Assembly (NCBI RefSeq): GCF_024586455.1
Contig: NC_065923.1
Span: forward strand, 67,119,076 to 67,183,075
Origin: Bactrocera neohumeralis
Lineage: Eukaryota > Arthropoda > Insecta > Diptera > Tephritidae
DNA length: 64,000 bases
Direction: 5' to 3'
Made by a program: the position numbers and the translations under genes. Below the pieces are notes generated by a model that was not told the origin of the DNA, made no database searches, and saw only the letters and a program-made list of their open reading frames with translations. Of the stretch, positions 1 to 12,419 are shown one piece after another (within the stretch, counting starts at the first letter, position 1; the number at the start of each line of letters is the position of its first letter).

Positions 1-316
1 CCTCAACTACAGATTTCCCTTACCTTTTTTATCGGCAATTATTACTTATATAACTAATCAAATTTTTTAATTTTTTTTTTTTGGGCGCATATTCTAGTGA
101 AGACACATATACAAAAATTCAATAAAAACCGCAAAGTCTTGAAACTGAAAGCGCATTATTTCAAGCGTTTTTTGGAATTTTTTTGAAAATTTTTTAAGTG
201 GTCCGTGAGTTATAGTGTACTGGAGCAAAATAAAAGAGAAAATACTTTTTTGTAACATTGCCGCCAATTATTATATGGACCCGATAACTGGGTCAAAAAT
301 ATTTTTCATACACTTA
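1..316. other. AT-rich spacer, no gene seen
   Basis: Low-complexity AT-rich DNA with T and A runs and no open frame of note. The last part, from about 270, may belong to the mariner remnant that follows, but the reading frames there are too broken to say. Confidence 0.5.
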
Positions 317-421
317 TAAGGCCTGGTCGAAAATTAAAAATCGCTGAATTGGTCGAAAGAGACCGGCATAGTAGCAGCCGTAGCATCGGTCAAGAGCTGG
401 GCATGAGTCATAAAAATTCAT
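317..421 (+). pseudogene. mariner transposase fragment (helix-turn-helix region)
   Basis: An open stretch of about 35 codons without a start codon contains ELVERDRHSSSRSIGQELGM followed by SHKNS. This is the characteristic second helix-turn-helix of mariner transposases of the mauritiana/cecropia type, where the family usually reads RHSSSRSIAQELGMSHKTV. In an intact element this part binds the terminal inverted repeats. Nothing of the catalytic domain follows: the sequence becomes A- and T-rich directly after SHKNS. No inverted repeats or target duplication were found around it. I read it as an old, heavily truncated copy. The family match is seen directly; the subfamily is from memory. Confidence 0.7.
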
Positions 422-2873
422 TTCAATTTCAAAAAAAAAAATTCATAAAAATACCGCATTTTTGACAACCCATTATTTAGGCACTTTCCTAATGTGAACT
501 TTTGCAATTTTTTTTTAAATTTTGCCCTTTCAAAAAATATATTTTTTCATTTTTTATACACTATATAACTTTTTATAAATAATATTCTGATGCAAAATTA
601 TTTTGATGCTGAACCAATTAAACTATAACCTTTAATAAATGTTGGCATTTTTTGAACTTTTTTTAAATTCGTTTTTTTTTTTTTTTGCATTTTTTTAAAT
701 AATTCAATTTTCTATAATACTATATATGAGACGAGATATGCATTTTTTGATGCGGATAAAATTTCTATTAATATAAGGAGCTCGTATATGGAGAGTATCT
801 TATTGAGGTGTACACCAACAAATTTTCATAGTTTAAAGTATAAAATAATAACCGATTTTCTTTTAACCCACCCTAATGAGCCCACGAACCACAGGAAGCT
901 GGCTCCGCCAACGCATTGCTTATGCTATTTGAGCTCATCTCACTGTTGTTGCTGTTCATATATTGTTTAATAATTTTATTGTAGTTCTTGCTGCTCTTGA
1001 CACTTGCCACACAATTCAAGGTATTCGCGTGAGTTAACCTTATTAACTTGTAATGCACACAAATGTATTTTATTTGTTTTATTATTTTTGGTAGTATTTG
1101 CTTACACTTTGTCTTACTTACTTTTATGTGTGAATAAATTTAGTTTCAAGCAATTTAATTGAAGTTGTAAATTTACATACACACTATAACAATGAATGCA
1201 TAGGCATATGTGTACGTTTGTGCGCAATTACGAAGTAAAACGAGCATTTGCTTAGAAATGTACAAATCAACGAACGATAATAAATGTAAAAATGATTTGC
1301 AATACATACGAACTGTTTTCATTCAACTGTATTGGCGAGAAAAAATAAGGTGAGTATTTTGGTTTGTTGGGGCGTATGAGTAATATACCTCAAACCGCCT
1401 TCGACCTTCTTATTGCTTTAAATGAAAAGCTTCTTTACTTCAGTTATAATTTGATTCATACAAAAACTGAGAATAGATTTCGCGTGAAGTGGTTGTGTTC
1501 ACTTCTGGTAAACATAATATACATATGTATCAGTTTCAGCCTAAAAGTATGCTTCGAATGTTGTCATATTTTAGTTTATTTAATATTTTTATTGTCTTTT
1601 TAAACTTTAAGAATCTATCTTTAGTAAAAACTTAGAAGGAACATTTTGAATTACTTTTGAATCACATTACAATTTGAGACGCTCCGAGATTTTTAGTGCA
1701 CTATCTGTGAGTTCAAATTTAACTATTTTTAGAATAACAAATCCGATAAATAAATAAAAAATAGGCGAAGTTGGACCAATGTATTTTTTTAGGCTTTGTA
1801 TGTCACAAAATTGCTCAATTACTCACGAGCATACCACGTACCGTGGAAGCTTTCTAGAAGAGTGAATCGTACTAGAGAATGTGGTGAAGGATTGTGTTGT
1901 TCAACGACAATCTTGTCCTTGCACAGATTATTGACAAGATACATTTTGACACACTAACTTTTTTCGTCAATAATAATAATCAGAAATCGTTTCAAGTTTC
2001 GAGCAGATCTACAGGGGAGTCTGGTCTATGAACAACAACAATAATTTGGACTTATATCTATCTATTTAAGAACTGTGAATTCAGAGGATAAATCAAGGAA
2101 ACACAATGTTCACAGCGAAACCTGCACTCCTCTATCAAATTCCACTTAATATGTAGAAGAACTATTGATGGAATAATGAAAAACCTCAGTTTAAGCAGAA
2201 AATAGATGAAAACGAATACCACAAACTGAATCGGTAGGGCTTTTAGCCTACTCAAGAATGTTCAGGTTTAAAGAAAATGGAAAGAATCGTGAATTTTACG
2301 TATGAAGGTTATATTCAGCAATATTTTTTCAACTAAAAGGGTTCATTAGCTTAAACTAAAACTTACCATTTTTGACAATTTCAAAAGCTTTCATAAACAG
2401 TTTCTTATAATTTAATATTATTGTTATTTCGTATTTGTTTACAATTACAATTATGCCATTTCTTCTAAAACCACTTTTCAATTATAAATAAAGGTAAAAT
2501 AATAATGTTCCATAATTTCCTGTACTGCCTTTGTAATCGACACTTTAACTTGCCTGTACTCCTGCAATTAACGCACTATTTGCCACCAAGTGAAGCTGCA
2601 AAACTTTTAAAGTTTTGCCAACCAAAGTTGTGGCATATGGCAAAAGCGTTTAAAACAACAATAAAAGTATGCGAAATTGTAAACAAGCCCAGCAGGAATA
2701 TCTTTGTGTCATTAGCTGGTGAGTATGGGTAAAAAACTATTGTGTGCTAACTGGGGTTTGAAGTTATCTTCGATTTGTACACTTTTTGAACACATGCAGA
2801 TAAGATAGTGGAGAGTATTTAGCCGCAGTTTTTTTCAAGAATTGAAATACTTTTCCGTAAACTTTATGTTACT
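422..2873. other. AT-rich spacer
   Basis: No recognisable gene. Short chance open frames occur. The only one that looks somewhat coding is at 2505-2732 (75 codons), which ends next to a good splice-donor-like GTGAGTAT. It has no recognised family and is discussed as a finding rather than annotated as a gene. Confidence 0.45.
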
Positions 2874-3135
2874 TACTTGGTGAAAGCGCTAGCCTCTCAT
2901 ACTCCTACATAAGCTCCTGTCTCTCGTACTTGGTGAAAGATCTAGTCCCTCAGGCTTGCTAAAAGCTTCAGCCACAAATAAAGGTAAAAAGTTTAAATCT
3001 CCCACACTTGAGGAAAGCTCTAGTGCTGCATACTTGATTGTAGTTCTGGCTTCTCGTACTTAAACACTTCTCTCTCTCGTACTTGGTGAAAGTTCTTGTC
3101 CCTCATATGTTACTTGGAGAAAGCTCTCATCGTAA
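2874..3135 (+). repeat. degenerate ~26-bp minisatellite
   Basis: About ten imperfect units of roughly 26 bp, the best of which read TACTTGGTGAAAG followed by a CTCTAGTCCCTC-like half. Clear copies of TACTTGG begin near 2874, 2927, 3080 and 3111, with CACTTGAGGAAAGCTCTAG near 3003. The spacings (about 53, 76, 77 and 31 bp) are near multiples of 26. One unit appears interrupted by a short A-rich stretch near 2980. There is no conserved reading frame across units. Confidence 0.65.
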
Positions 3136-3739
3136 GTTAGGCGCTCATTTCTCATTAATTTGTTCATTATATTTTCTCACCAGGTTTTTTCGTATATAGT
3201 ACTTCAACACTTACTGAAACCAAATAAAATCATCTATATATGCTATACATATATACTAATTTATATACCCATTCAACTTTTGCAATTTCAGATAGTTTTA
3301 AAAGCTTTAAAGTTCAAAAGTGAGTATTTTAAAAACCAACACAAATAAAGTCGTTTGCGACCACAAGAGGAAGGTATAAGTGTTGAAAATACAATAAAAA
3401 CATAAACGTTTGTGAACATATCCTCTCATGTATGAATACATATGTATAAAGAGCTGTAAACGGTAAAAAAGTATACACAGACGTTTGAGCTAGTAAAAGC
3501 AAGTATGTGCTTCGTAATGGAAGCTCACAGCGAGTAATTAAGTTTGCCGGTGAATACTTCGGTGAAAATTGCACTGTAATTTGTTTAGTAATAACAGTAA
3601 TGGTTTGGAAAATAAAAAAAATTGTTAAAAGATAAAATTAGTTGAAACAACCAACAGGTTAAAAGGTAATATACGCAGAACCAAAGTCTTTTAAGTGCTA
3701 CCAAAACAAAGAAATCTATAATAAACTAGACTTTTTGCT
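3136..3739. other. AT-rich spacer
   Basis: No gene recognised. A pyrimidine stretch ending in a good acceptor-like TTGCAATTTCAG at about 3280-3291 is followed 32 bases later by a donor-like GTGAGTAT. This could be chance. Confidence 0.4.
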
Positions 3740-4430
3740 ATCGTGGTATATACGAGCCAGTGTCAAAATCGGAAGATATCTCGGGACCCGACCGAGCGAT
3801 TTCGACTAAATTTAGTACGTGATATTCCTCTCATATTCCTATGTCACAGCGCAAAAATCGGCGAAATCGGAGTTCAACCACGTCTAGTTCTCATATAACT
3901 CAATTTTAAATTTCATCTGATTCTTTTTATTTGAAAATACAAATCAAGAAGCAATTAATGCAACAGGATAAAAGCTTACACAAATAATACTTTTGGAGTA
4001 AGCCACCTTATGGCCAAAAAGTGTCCAAATCCAACAAAAACTATTCAAGCTCCTACTTACCGAATATTTGACTCCTGTCGGTATAGCTGAATTCTATCGA
4101 AAATATCGGCCAATATGCCAGATATATAATTGAGAATCCTTTTCTGATAGTAGTATGTCTGCGTAATAGAAATTGGTTGAATCGGATTAATACTTCTCTT
4201 AGCCCACATATACATACCTAATACGAGTATAAAGATTTTCGAACCTCCGGCTGCTAATATGCAAGTTATCTCAATAAAATTGTCAGGGTGTGTTTTTCTA
4301 ATAACGGTGAATATTTATGCTTAAAATGAATAAAATTGACTAGCCCTAGAGCTCATACAATTGCCTTGCTTTACTCCTTGCCAGTTGCAAGAATATGAAA
4401 TGTTCGGTTGACGAACACAAACTTCACTTA
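3740..4430 (+). repeat. interspersed repeat, family B, copy 1
   Basis: This stretch aligns by eye with 14860-15318 in the same order. Shared blocks include the start (ATCTCGGGACCCGACC here; TGCCCGATCTCAACC in the other), GGCGAAATCGG / AAAATCGGACTACAACCAC, the CATATAAC block, ATCTGATTC, AAACTATT-AAGCTCC with TACCGAATAT, and AATATCGGCCAA / AATGTCGGCCAAC followed by CAGATATA. It ends near ATGAAATGTTCGGTTGACGA. There is no open frame, so it is a non-coding dispersed repeat. I remember similar sequence as abundant in tephritid flies, but its class is unknown to me. Confidence 0.65.
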
Positions 4431-5524
4431 ATTACATGACTACACAACAGTTATGCACGCACTTGCGGCTAAGTGTGTTGTGTTATCAAATACAAGCGAC
4501 AGCAGAATGCGTTTAAATATCTTGTTAACCTTTTAACTGACACTTAAGCCTTTGAACTGACCGCACGTTAACCATAAACATGAATAAGTTAACGCCACGC
4601 ACCCGATGACAGCAGCACAAATAAAGCTGCATGCAACATTGTTATGCCACTTGCTGCCGTACACTTTAGCCAAGGCACATAACGACTGTCAACAACAACA
4701 ATGTATGCGTCCTTGATGAATATTGAAAACTGGGAGCACACATTCCACATACCACCATTAAATTGCTGTCACATACTCAAAATTAAATTTCCTGTCTGTC
4801 CATTCTGTCCACAGGGTAGTCAATAAATTTTATCACGATATTGAGGCTTATAAAGAGCGGCATAGCGAGGCGAGAAGAGTGGTAGAGGATATGTGGCTAT
4901 ATGCGTGACTTGTTATCAAAATATTGTGGCAACACCGCCTGCGTTAAGCCTACCACTTTGCCTGATGTCTGTATGAAGCTGGATGAGAGCCGTCTGATAA
5001 GTATCAAGCCTAAAATAAAGTTTTTGGTAATAAGGCTGTTTATTTGCAGAACAACTGCTTTAATCCACTTGACCCTGCCATGCTCCAATTTTTTTATATC
5101 GCATGAAAAATGAGAGCCTGAGTGGAGAACGGGAGACTTTTTCAAGTTTGAAAACAAAATATAGGAAAAAATGGTCATATTAAGGGAATAAGGTAGATGA
5201 AGTAGCAATTCGTATAATTGTTATGTTGAGTCGTATCGAGGAGATACATCAGCATAATAAACTCCAGCGACAGTTTTTCCCTCTTCCGGTATTCAATCTA
5301 CAAGTAGATCGACTGGCATACACCAAAAGGGAAGGAGCAGTCGAAACAGTAGACTTAACACGGCGAACCTGCTTCGAATAAGATAGAGGATGTCCGTAAG
5401 GTTAGAAAATTGATGAGCATTGACTATCCCTAGATTTAATCAACACAAAATCTCCATTTTTTAAGTTTACTGAACAAACTTCTCTGTTGCTATTTCTGGT
5501 TTAATTCACTGTCAATTGAGTTTT
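4431..5524. other. spacer without recognised gene
   Basis: Moderately AT-rich single-copy-looking DNA. The overlapping chance frames around 4900-5210 on the two strands (70 and 103 codons) have no recognisable motif. Confidence 0.4.
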
Positions 5525-5830
5525 AGAATTTTTACAACATGCGACCGAAAACGGTGGGCACCATCATCTTTGAAGTCGATATGACTGTGTTGATGGTCCT
5601 CAAAGCATGTTTGCTGGAAGAAGTCTGCTACGTCAACTTTTTCTTGGCCTTCAAATATGAAGTAGTGGATCCATGTTTCATCTACGGTCATGAAACGACG
5701 CAGAAACTTCTTCAAATTTCGCTTAAAAACGACGATCTCTTCTGTGAAGAGGTCTACTGCTTGCGAGTGAGCCCAGGAGGTACCTATCGCGTTGATAACT
5801 TAAAGCCAGGTGCACTGTTTTGAGATGACT
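5525..5830 (-). pseudogene. mariner transposase fragment (first catalytic Asp region)
   Basis: On the minus strand one frame contains KKFLRRFMTVDETWIHYF. The VDETWIHY block carries the first catalytic aspartate of mariner transposases (family form FLRRFVTVDETWIHYY). A neighbouring frame continues with INTVISTSKMMVPTVF, matching the family block around AKTVPSAGKVMATVFWD, so at least one frameshift separates the two. The upstream part (ending at 5830) gives weakly similar sequence only. The second and third catalytic aspartates, the N-terminal DNA-binding region and the inverted repeats are missing. It is a mauritiana/cecropia-like fossil and may be of the same family as the fragment at 317-421. 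Confidence 0.75.
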
Positions 5831-8800
5831 ACCGACTTTGCTGCCTACATTCGGTGGACTGACAGTGAGAGTTCTTTGTCTTTTGTCACGTTTTGCTCTG
5901 TGCTAGCTGATTTCAAGGAACCTTGGTATGGCTTGTCCAAAACCGACGTGCGACCATTCTAAAGCTCGTTAAAATAATTTCTTAGGCCCGCCATCGAAAA
6001 AGAAGAGTATTCATATTCTGCATTCGAATGATCTTTGATTTCTCTTCTTGATTTTGCTTCTAAAACCAGAACCGATTCTTGACCAATTTTGCGGTTTTCC
6101 ATATTTTTAAAATCCAACAGTTCCATACTCGGTAAAATCAAAACTACGAGTCTTCCTCGACTATTATTTTGACATTTGCCGTTTACGAAAAGTCACGTAC
6201 TCTTGCGTAAATGGCGCTTTCAGACGGTTAGCCTAAGTACTTATAGGACAGTCGTTTTTGACTTATATGTAACGAGTATATCTTCGTAGAGACATTCATG
6301 TGTTTGATTTCCTGGAGAGTACTTACATATATTGATTTGTGGCCGTATGTATGTGAATATACTTGTCTCGCATTCTCACTTCCGCCAAAAGCTCTCTTAC
6401 ACATATAGTATACACTCCGTTCCATGTGAAACTTTAAATTGACTTCCACTACCGTTTTCACTCGCCACCGCTGCTGTTGCTGCCATTAACTCTCGGTTGA
6501 GGTTTTTCCTGCCTCATAATTTCCCATTACGACTTTGTGATTTTCCTTTTAGTGGCCGCCGTAGCCGACGTCGCCTCTGCTGCGGCTTATTCAAATGGCC
6601 TGATTCACTTACCGCGCTGTTCAGTTATTTTGACCACAGCGGCAAGCTGCGCTGTCAGTCTTCACTATCAGTCTTCTACTTGCAACCCACACACATAAAC
6701 GTGATATCACTCTCTCTTTTTATTTGCATTTACTTACCATACTTATGTCGCATTCTCTCTTTTCGGCATCTGCTGCTTGCTTCTAGCCGTGAGTTGAAAA
6801 CGCTTTGTTTTTGTTGTTCGCCACAGCCCTATTCTGTTGGGTAATAAATTTCCTTTCTTAATCACTTTCGGCTGCCTCAGTCAGTTTTGGATCTGGTGCG
6901 CCGCCTTGTTCTACATACTCTCACTCTCTTTTTGAGTTATCTGTTGTTTGTGTATGTGTGTGTGAGTTTGGGCTGTTAAAATGTCATTAAACATAAATTT
7001 AATTAAAATTTGGTCTATAAAAATATCATAAGCGTGGAGTATATACAGCGTTCATGGAAGTATATTACGGGCCTAAAGCTGCCCAAATAAAATGTATTTA
7101 AACGAAAGATGTGAGAAAGAGTTTTGACGCTCAGCTGTTAAATTTTAATATTACATTTGTGTTGTTGGCAGACAAGGATACAGACAAATTTTTGAAAGAC
7201 TTATTGGTGGGTTGAAAGGTTGATCTGAATGAAAATGAAAAAATGCACTAAACCGGTAGGTCAGTGATAATATTTCACTTCCGGAGAGCCCCGCAGGAGA
7301 CAAGTCACATCGCTATGTCTCCACACAACGTGATCATATATTTAATTAAATATTTGGCATGAGAAAACTGCATTCGGAATAAGTTCTCCATAGCTCACTC
7401 TGAACAATAAACTTAAGTGTTATTTTAATTGGTTTACTAAGGAGTTTCTCTCGTACACACCAGAGATCAAAGGACATTGGCCCTAACCCGGCAAACCTGC
7501 TTTGAAGAATTTGAATATTACCTTATGGATTGTACATGTGATTCGGCTGCTTTCTATGACTCACAAGGTATGTTGTCTACTTCAACTATTTCCAGGCTTG
7601 ATCGATCCAAGACCGCAATTTTTCCAAAATTCTCGTTTTTTTGTATACTACTTAACAGACTTCTCTTATACTAGGTCTATTGTTTAGCTAAGAACTTAAG
7701 AGTGACTCTTCCCTGGATCTTTCTCCTGGTTCTCTCAAACCCTTTAGTTAGTCCTGCTGTATCTTCGGAGTAGATAGGCAGATATTTGTCTCTTTGAAAG
7801 CTTTTAAAAGCTTCACAGTTATTTACATATGCTAGTTCTATTATTCGAGATTATTAATAGTATTTCTAGATTATTAGTACCTGGTTCTCTTTGCGTTATA
7901 GGATCTCAAAATTGAACTTGAAATACTGCCACACTATAAAGAATATTTTTTTATTGTATGGAAAAGTTGTTGTGTTTGATTATGTGACTGATTCCTCAAT
8001 AAGTCGGGGGTATCACACTTAGATTGCTGGGTATAGTGCTTTGGGTAGCCAGACGGGAAATATTAATTCTCGGCAAAGCAACTTGAACCAATCACAAATC
8101 TGTGAGATCGAATTTCCGCAGTGATCATTCAAGAAAAAAGTGTTCAGATATATCTCCCTCATCCTCTTCTCGACCAGGCAGTCTCCAATTAGATCTAATA
8201 TAACTGTTGAAAGTTGAATGAGGGGGCTCATTAGATCTGCTTCGATTAGCCATGAGCCAAAGGAAACCTGAAGTCGTGCAGTTTATAGCGTTTGAACAGT
8301 GCTTGGCGAGCTTCTCTGAACCATCTAATCGTATTAGTGAATCATAAGTAGCCAGTGAAGCTCCTAACTTTTTTCCAAACTCCTCACCAATGTATCCCAC
8401 ACGATATCAAGTATAATTTATATTTTACCTCTCAAACTAATTTATTAAAAATTTCAATGAGTGTTATCAATACTTAGAATTATATAATGATATACTATAT
8501 AACCCAAAAGACATTTAAGCACTTGTATTGGAACCAACTTTGTGCATCACCACTTAATGACATTTTTTTTAATCATAGTAGATTTACCACATATAATATT
8601 TTGAATACACATACACACAAAAAAATTTCTGTAAGCAACTCAACACTTACCAAACATGTCAGTTGTGTTGGAGAAAAGGACAAAAAAATGCGCTTACATA
8701 TGTATGTGGATATGCAAAGAGATAAAAATCCAGCGCTAACACGGCATAAGCCGATGATAAGCAACTTTATGTGAAGCTGAAACGAATTTAGAATGAAATG

Positions 8801-9964
8801 AACTTTTTTCAGCAAAAAAAAGGAACCTCGCTTAAACTGATAAAAAATAAGCAAGAAAAATGAAAACGATAGAAAGCCAGAAAGCAAATCCAAATTTAAA
8901 ACGCAAACACATGTATAACTATTAGCTAAGGATGATGGAAAGGTAAGGAGAGATGGAAGTACATTGAGGGCAATATTAGAAAGGTTATGGTGGTATGCAT
9001 TTAAAATATGTTGGGAATGAATTGAACAAACCCTGTAAGAAATTAATTTGGTTTTAACCACGGAACCTGCTACTTTGCTGATTGGTTGGCTGTGTTCTAA
9101 ACTTTGGAATCCACTCAGCTATATAGTGACATGTTTATTTAAAATCTTCCTGCTGATTTATACCAACGTTATGTGAAAAATAGCTAAAAACTCTGGAATA
9201 ATATTATGTGAGATATATGGCTAAGGGAAGCGGTACTAATTTTGATACTTGCTGCTTTTGTGGTATAGAATAGGTGAAAAAATCATCCAGAAAAATGGAG
9301 GATTATTGCCTTCTTCATTACCATTTAATATATGCAATGACAATGTGGTGATAGAGGCTCCTCTTTAAAAGTTATAATATTTTCTTCTAAGTTCCAAAGC
9401 ACTATAGACTTTTTGAAACAATTCTACTGAATTCTTTAGTCGTTTCTATTCATTGGGCTATTCTTAAGACTCCTGTGCTTTTTTAAGCGCATCTAGACAT
9501 ACTTCACGGATTTTTTAAATGAAAAGCTCAGAAAAAGCTTCAACGTAAGTGCTTTCAACGTCCAATCTTTCAAAGATTACTAAATTTAAGTTACGATTTT
9601 AAAAGTAGTAGTCGTTTTTAAAGCTTTTTGTCGTTATTTACGCATCAACAGCGATTAAACATCTCTCTCGGTTCACGCATCCGATTTAATATTCTGAAGA
9701 ATAGACCCCGCGAAATTCAAATCAGATAAGAGGATACTAAGCCGAATAGGTTCACCTAAATATAATATATTGTAATACAAATGCTTAACAACTTGAAAAC
9801 AGTTGATGAGAATTATTTACCCATTGCATTCCATTGAAAACAAAATCCTTATTTGAATACAAAAATTTTATTGTTGAACAAATTCTCAAATAGATTAATT
9901 CTTAGCCGACGAAAATCTTCAAATAATTAATTACTTCAAACTATTTTTTATTAGGTTTTTTAGG
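5831..9964. other. spacer without recognised gene
   Basis: No gene supported. A pyrimidine-rich, somewhat GC-richer stretch lies at about 6460-6960 with several CTCTC/GAGAG runs. The long minus-strand frame at 8573-9061 (162 codons) is hydrophobic and low in complexity. A 91-codon minus frame at 8125-8400 has no recognised family. Confidence 0.4.
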
Positions 9965-10100
9965 GATTCTGATCACAGCGAAATCGCCGTAAACAGAAAA
10001 GCCGATGATCTTGCAAGAAAGAGAGTATAAGGTAACCCTCTTGCCATAGAGTACATGAACAATTTAGCTGAGCATTCATAGCATTGGGATCCTGTTGGAT
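9965..10100 (+). pseudogene. LINE RNase H domain scrap
   Basis: A short open stretch reads DSDHSEIAVNRKADDLARKR before a stop, then NPLAIEYMNNLAEHS in the same frame. This resembles the C-terminal RNase H motif of jockey/I/R1-type non-LTR retrotransposons, which usually reads WVPGHSGIxGNExADELARxG, followed by a PL- block. The G-H pair before S is replaced by D-H. No reverse transcriptase precedes it and nothing follows, so it is a small fossil piece. Confidence 0.5.
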
Positions 10101-11809
10101 CAGACCCTTAGCTAACTCAACTAAAGTTTTTAGTTAGATTTTAAAAGTTTCAATAGTCGCTAGATGGCGCAGTTATGATAACATTCAAAAAGCTCACATG
10201 AGACTGACTTCGGTAAAGGTTTCTCTTTCAGTCATGAATTAAACTTTTATTTCCGTGTAGCTATCAAAATTTTCGAATTCATATTGGTATGTCTCTCGGT
10301 TGATATTAAAGGTTTTGAAGCATTGGCGATTTCGGCTGATCGCTTTATCTATCTATCTATGTCCACACAAATTTCACACAAAACTCTCATCTGTTCTTTT
10401 CATGACTCTCCGTTTTTGGTAGTAGCTGTGTATACTTGGTTAAGAAGGTGAGCAATATTTTGTAAAGCCTTTTTGATTGTAAAATTTTCAATATTCAAAA
10501 AGCTCACATCAGATCCGATTTCGCTGGATTTGACGTTGCCTTCTCGAATTGGAATTATTCTTCCTGGGCACTTATTCAACTGAATACTCTTCGTACATAT
10601 CATATATCCATATACATACAAGTATAACTAATCTGCACCTCCATCAAATATAGGTGGTATAAATTAGTGCTCATGCAAGAAGAGTTGTTTTGGTACTCTT
10701 AACTCGCCTTCTGGCATTTTGCCTATATACATATCCTCTGAGCTGTTTTCATTTGCACTTATGCTTAAATAGTGTTTAACTCCAAGCATGTACACACATA
10801 CATATCTACATAAGCATATATACTATCATCTGCCTTTGTGCATATGGCAGCCGTTGTGACTTGCTCCCTGCGGATGGCAGAATTTTTCATACATTTCGTT
10901 GTGCGAAAACTCCCTCATCGTCACTCAATTACAGTGCGCTGCTCTCGTTCGCCTAATTCATTCAGCATTTGCACCTTTTGACACCAGCCAACCTGTGCTG
11001 TCTTGTTGGAAGTGTCGTGGTTGCCATTTTCGGTTTCAGATATGTGCTCCCGGTGCCGCTATTAACGCCACTGACGCCGGTGCCAACGCATAAACTGTGA
11101 ATTGATGATCCTCATGATGACAGGGGATGGCTATGATTATAATGGGGAGTTAGACGATGTCGGGGAGAAAACACTCAAGTGCGATGGTTCATCAAATCGA
11201 CATATGTACATACTGGGAGCGCGTCACTTTTGTAGGTGTCAGTGTGCGTTAGAACGACATGGGATTGCCTCTATAAGCACCTGATAGAAATAACAGAATT
11301 ATTACCGCAAACTTGCCAGCTTAATTCGTATACATATATGGTATTCTTGGCATACTTTATGTTTTGGGGAACTATAAAAGGAGAAACTGCTTTAAGCAGT
11401 GGAAAGGAAATATGTTCTAGGTTTTGTGGTTCGGTAATAATAAATATGCTAACGCTTATCTTCTTGGATGGAATCATGAAGTGTTATTTGTTTAAAAGTT
11501 ATAAGTCAAAGTAGTTTTATTTCCAGAAATATTATTATTTTCAACGATCTGATAGGATTTAGTCACAATACCATACGAAATAAGAAAAGGTAATAATTTA
11601 AATCTTCTTTGGCATATTAAGCATTGTTCAAGTATTAGAGAGGTCGAAGGGAGCCAAATTTTCGCTATAAACATTTGGACAAGAAGCTACGAGATGCACA
11701 CAAATCGAATCGCCTTCCCTCGGGAAATCTTGAAGTTTAAACGCTAAGTTTGGCTTTGGTTTTTTTTGAGTTCTAGCTAAAAAGTTGTTGGTACTCAAAA
11801 AAAAAAGGA
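10101..11809. other. spacer without recognised gene
   Basis: No gene recognised. A 20-base block ATTCAAAAAGCTCACATSAG occurs twice, near 10183 and 10493. A GC-richer patch lies at about 10840-11100, with an open frame at 10899-11093 of unknown character. A 12-bp imperfect hairpin (T-run plus GAGT, then ACTC plus A-run) is at about 11760-11807. Confidence 0.4.
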
Positions 11810-11980
11810 TTCATTGTTTATCCACAGAAATCTGAAGAGAAGAGGAATAAGAGGAATTTAAAAGTTATTGAACTCAATCAATCTTCTTTTAGGTGTAAAA
11901 CTATTGAAGTGTCGAACTTCATAAAATATCTGGGGGTTATATTTGGTAAGAGCACTAAACAAGCGATGGAAACTTGAATG
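11810..11980 (+). pseudogene. LINE reverse transcriptase scrap
   Basis: One frame reads CKTIEVSNFIKYLGVIFGKS and then a stop at AMET. The block (V)xxFIKYLGVIFD is typical of the region just after the palm of jockey/R1/I-type reverse transcriptases, and the preceding K- and R-rich segment fits the usual spacing. About 55 codons are preserved, with no YADD box visible upstream. It lies 1.8 kb downstream of the RNase H scrap on the same strand, in the wrong order for one element, so they are probably separate insertions. Confidence 0.5.
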
Positions 11981-12235
11981 CAGAGTGAGGACGTGAAAGT
12001 AGGCACCATTAACGAATGAATCTTTATTCTCAAGAATTCAATCAAATCCAGTATATTTTTGAAAGAGTTGAGTTTTACTAGAGCGAAATATGCTTAAAGA
12101 TGGCTTTAGTGCGGCTGCCTGCTCAGGTGTTTTTGCGATACGATAAAATGTACTTAACTTAATTTTGACTGTGTTTGGGTCTGTGGTCGATGGTATGTAA
12201 CATCTTTTATTTTTAAGTTTTTTGCTGAACGGAAA
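11981..12235. other. spacer
   Basis: AT-rich DNA without recognised content. It leads into the repeat tract that follows. Confidence 0.35.
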
Positions 12236-12419
12236 ATGTCGATACATAGTGAAGGCGCTTGTGCTTTCATACTTAAAATATGAATAGAGCTTTACCTTTG
12301 AAATGACATTGTTTTCAAAGATTTTGAATGTCGATACATAGTGAAGGTGCTTGTGCTTTCATACTTAAAATATGAATAGAGCTTTACCTTTGAAATGACA
12401 TTGTTTTCAAAGATTTTGA
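12236..12419 (+). repeat. 92-bp direct tandem duplication
   Basis: Unit 1 (12236-12327) and unit 2 (12328-12419) are adjacent and, by eye, differ at a single base (GAAGGCGCTT versus GAAGGTGCTT). Each contains ATGTCGATACATAGTGAAGG and AGAGCTTTACC. The near identity means the duplication is much younger than the surrounding decayed repeats. Confidence 0.9.

Noticed and set aside
8019..8400. Minus-strand frames as a LINE C-terminal domain
   Set aside because: A weak acidic block followed by HFF recalls the LINE knuckle region, but no cysteine pattern or RNase H motif supports it.
8573..9061. 162-codon minus-strand frame, the longest complete frame outside the AAAAC array and the DD41D element
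   Set aside because: Hydrophobic low-complexity product from A-rich DNA (read from the complementary strand), no recognised family, no splice or promoter context.
11760..11807. Hairpin with T-run/GAGT and ACTC/A-run as a MITE
   Set aside because: The stem is only about 12 bp and mostly homopolymer, with no target duplication.
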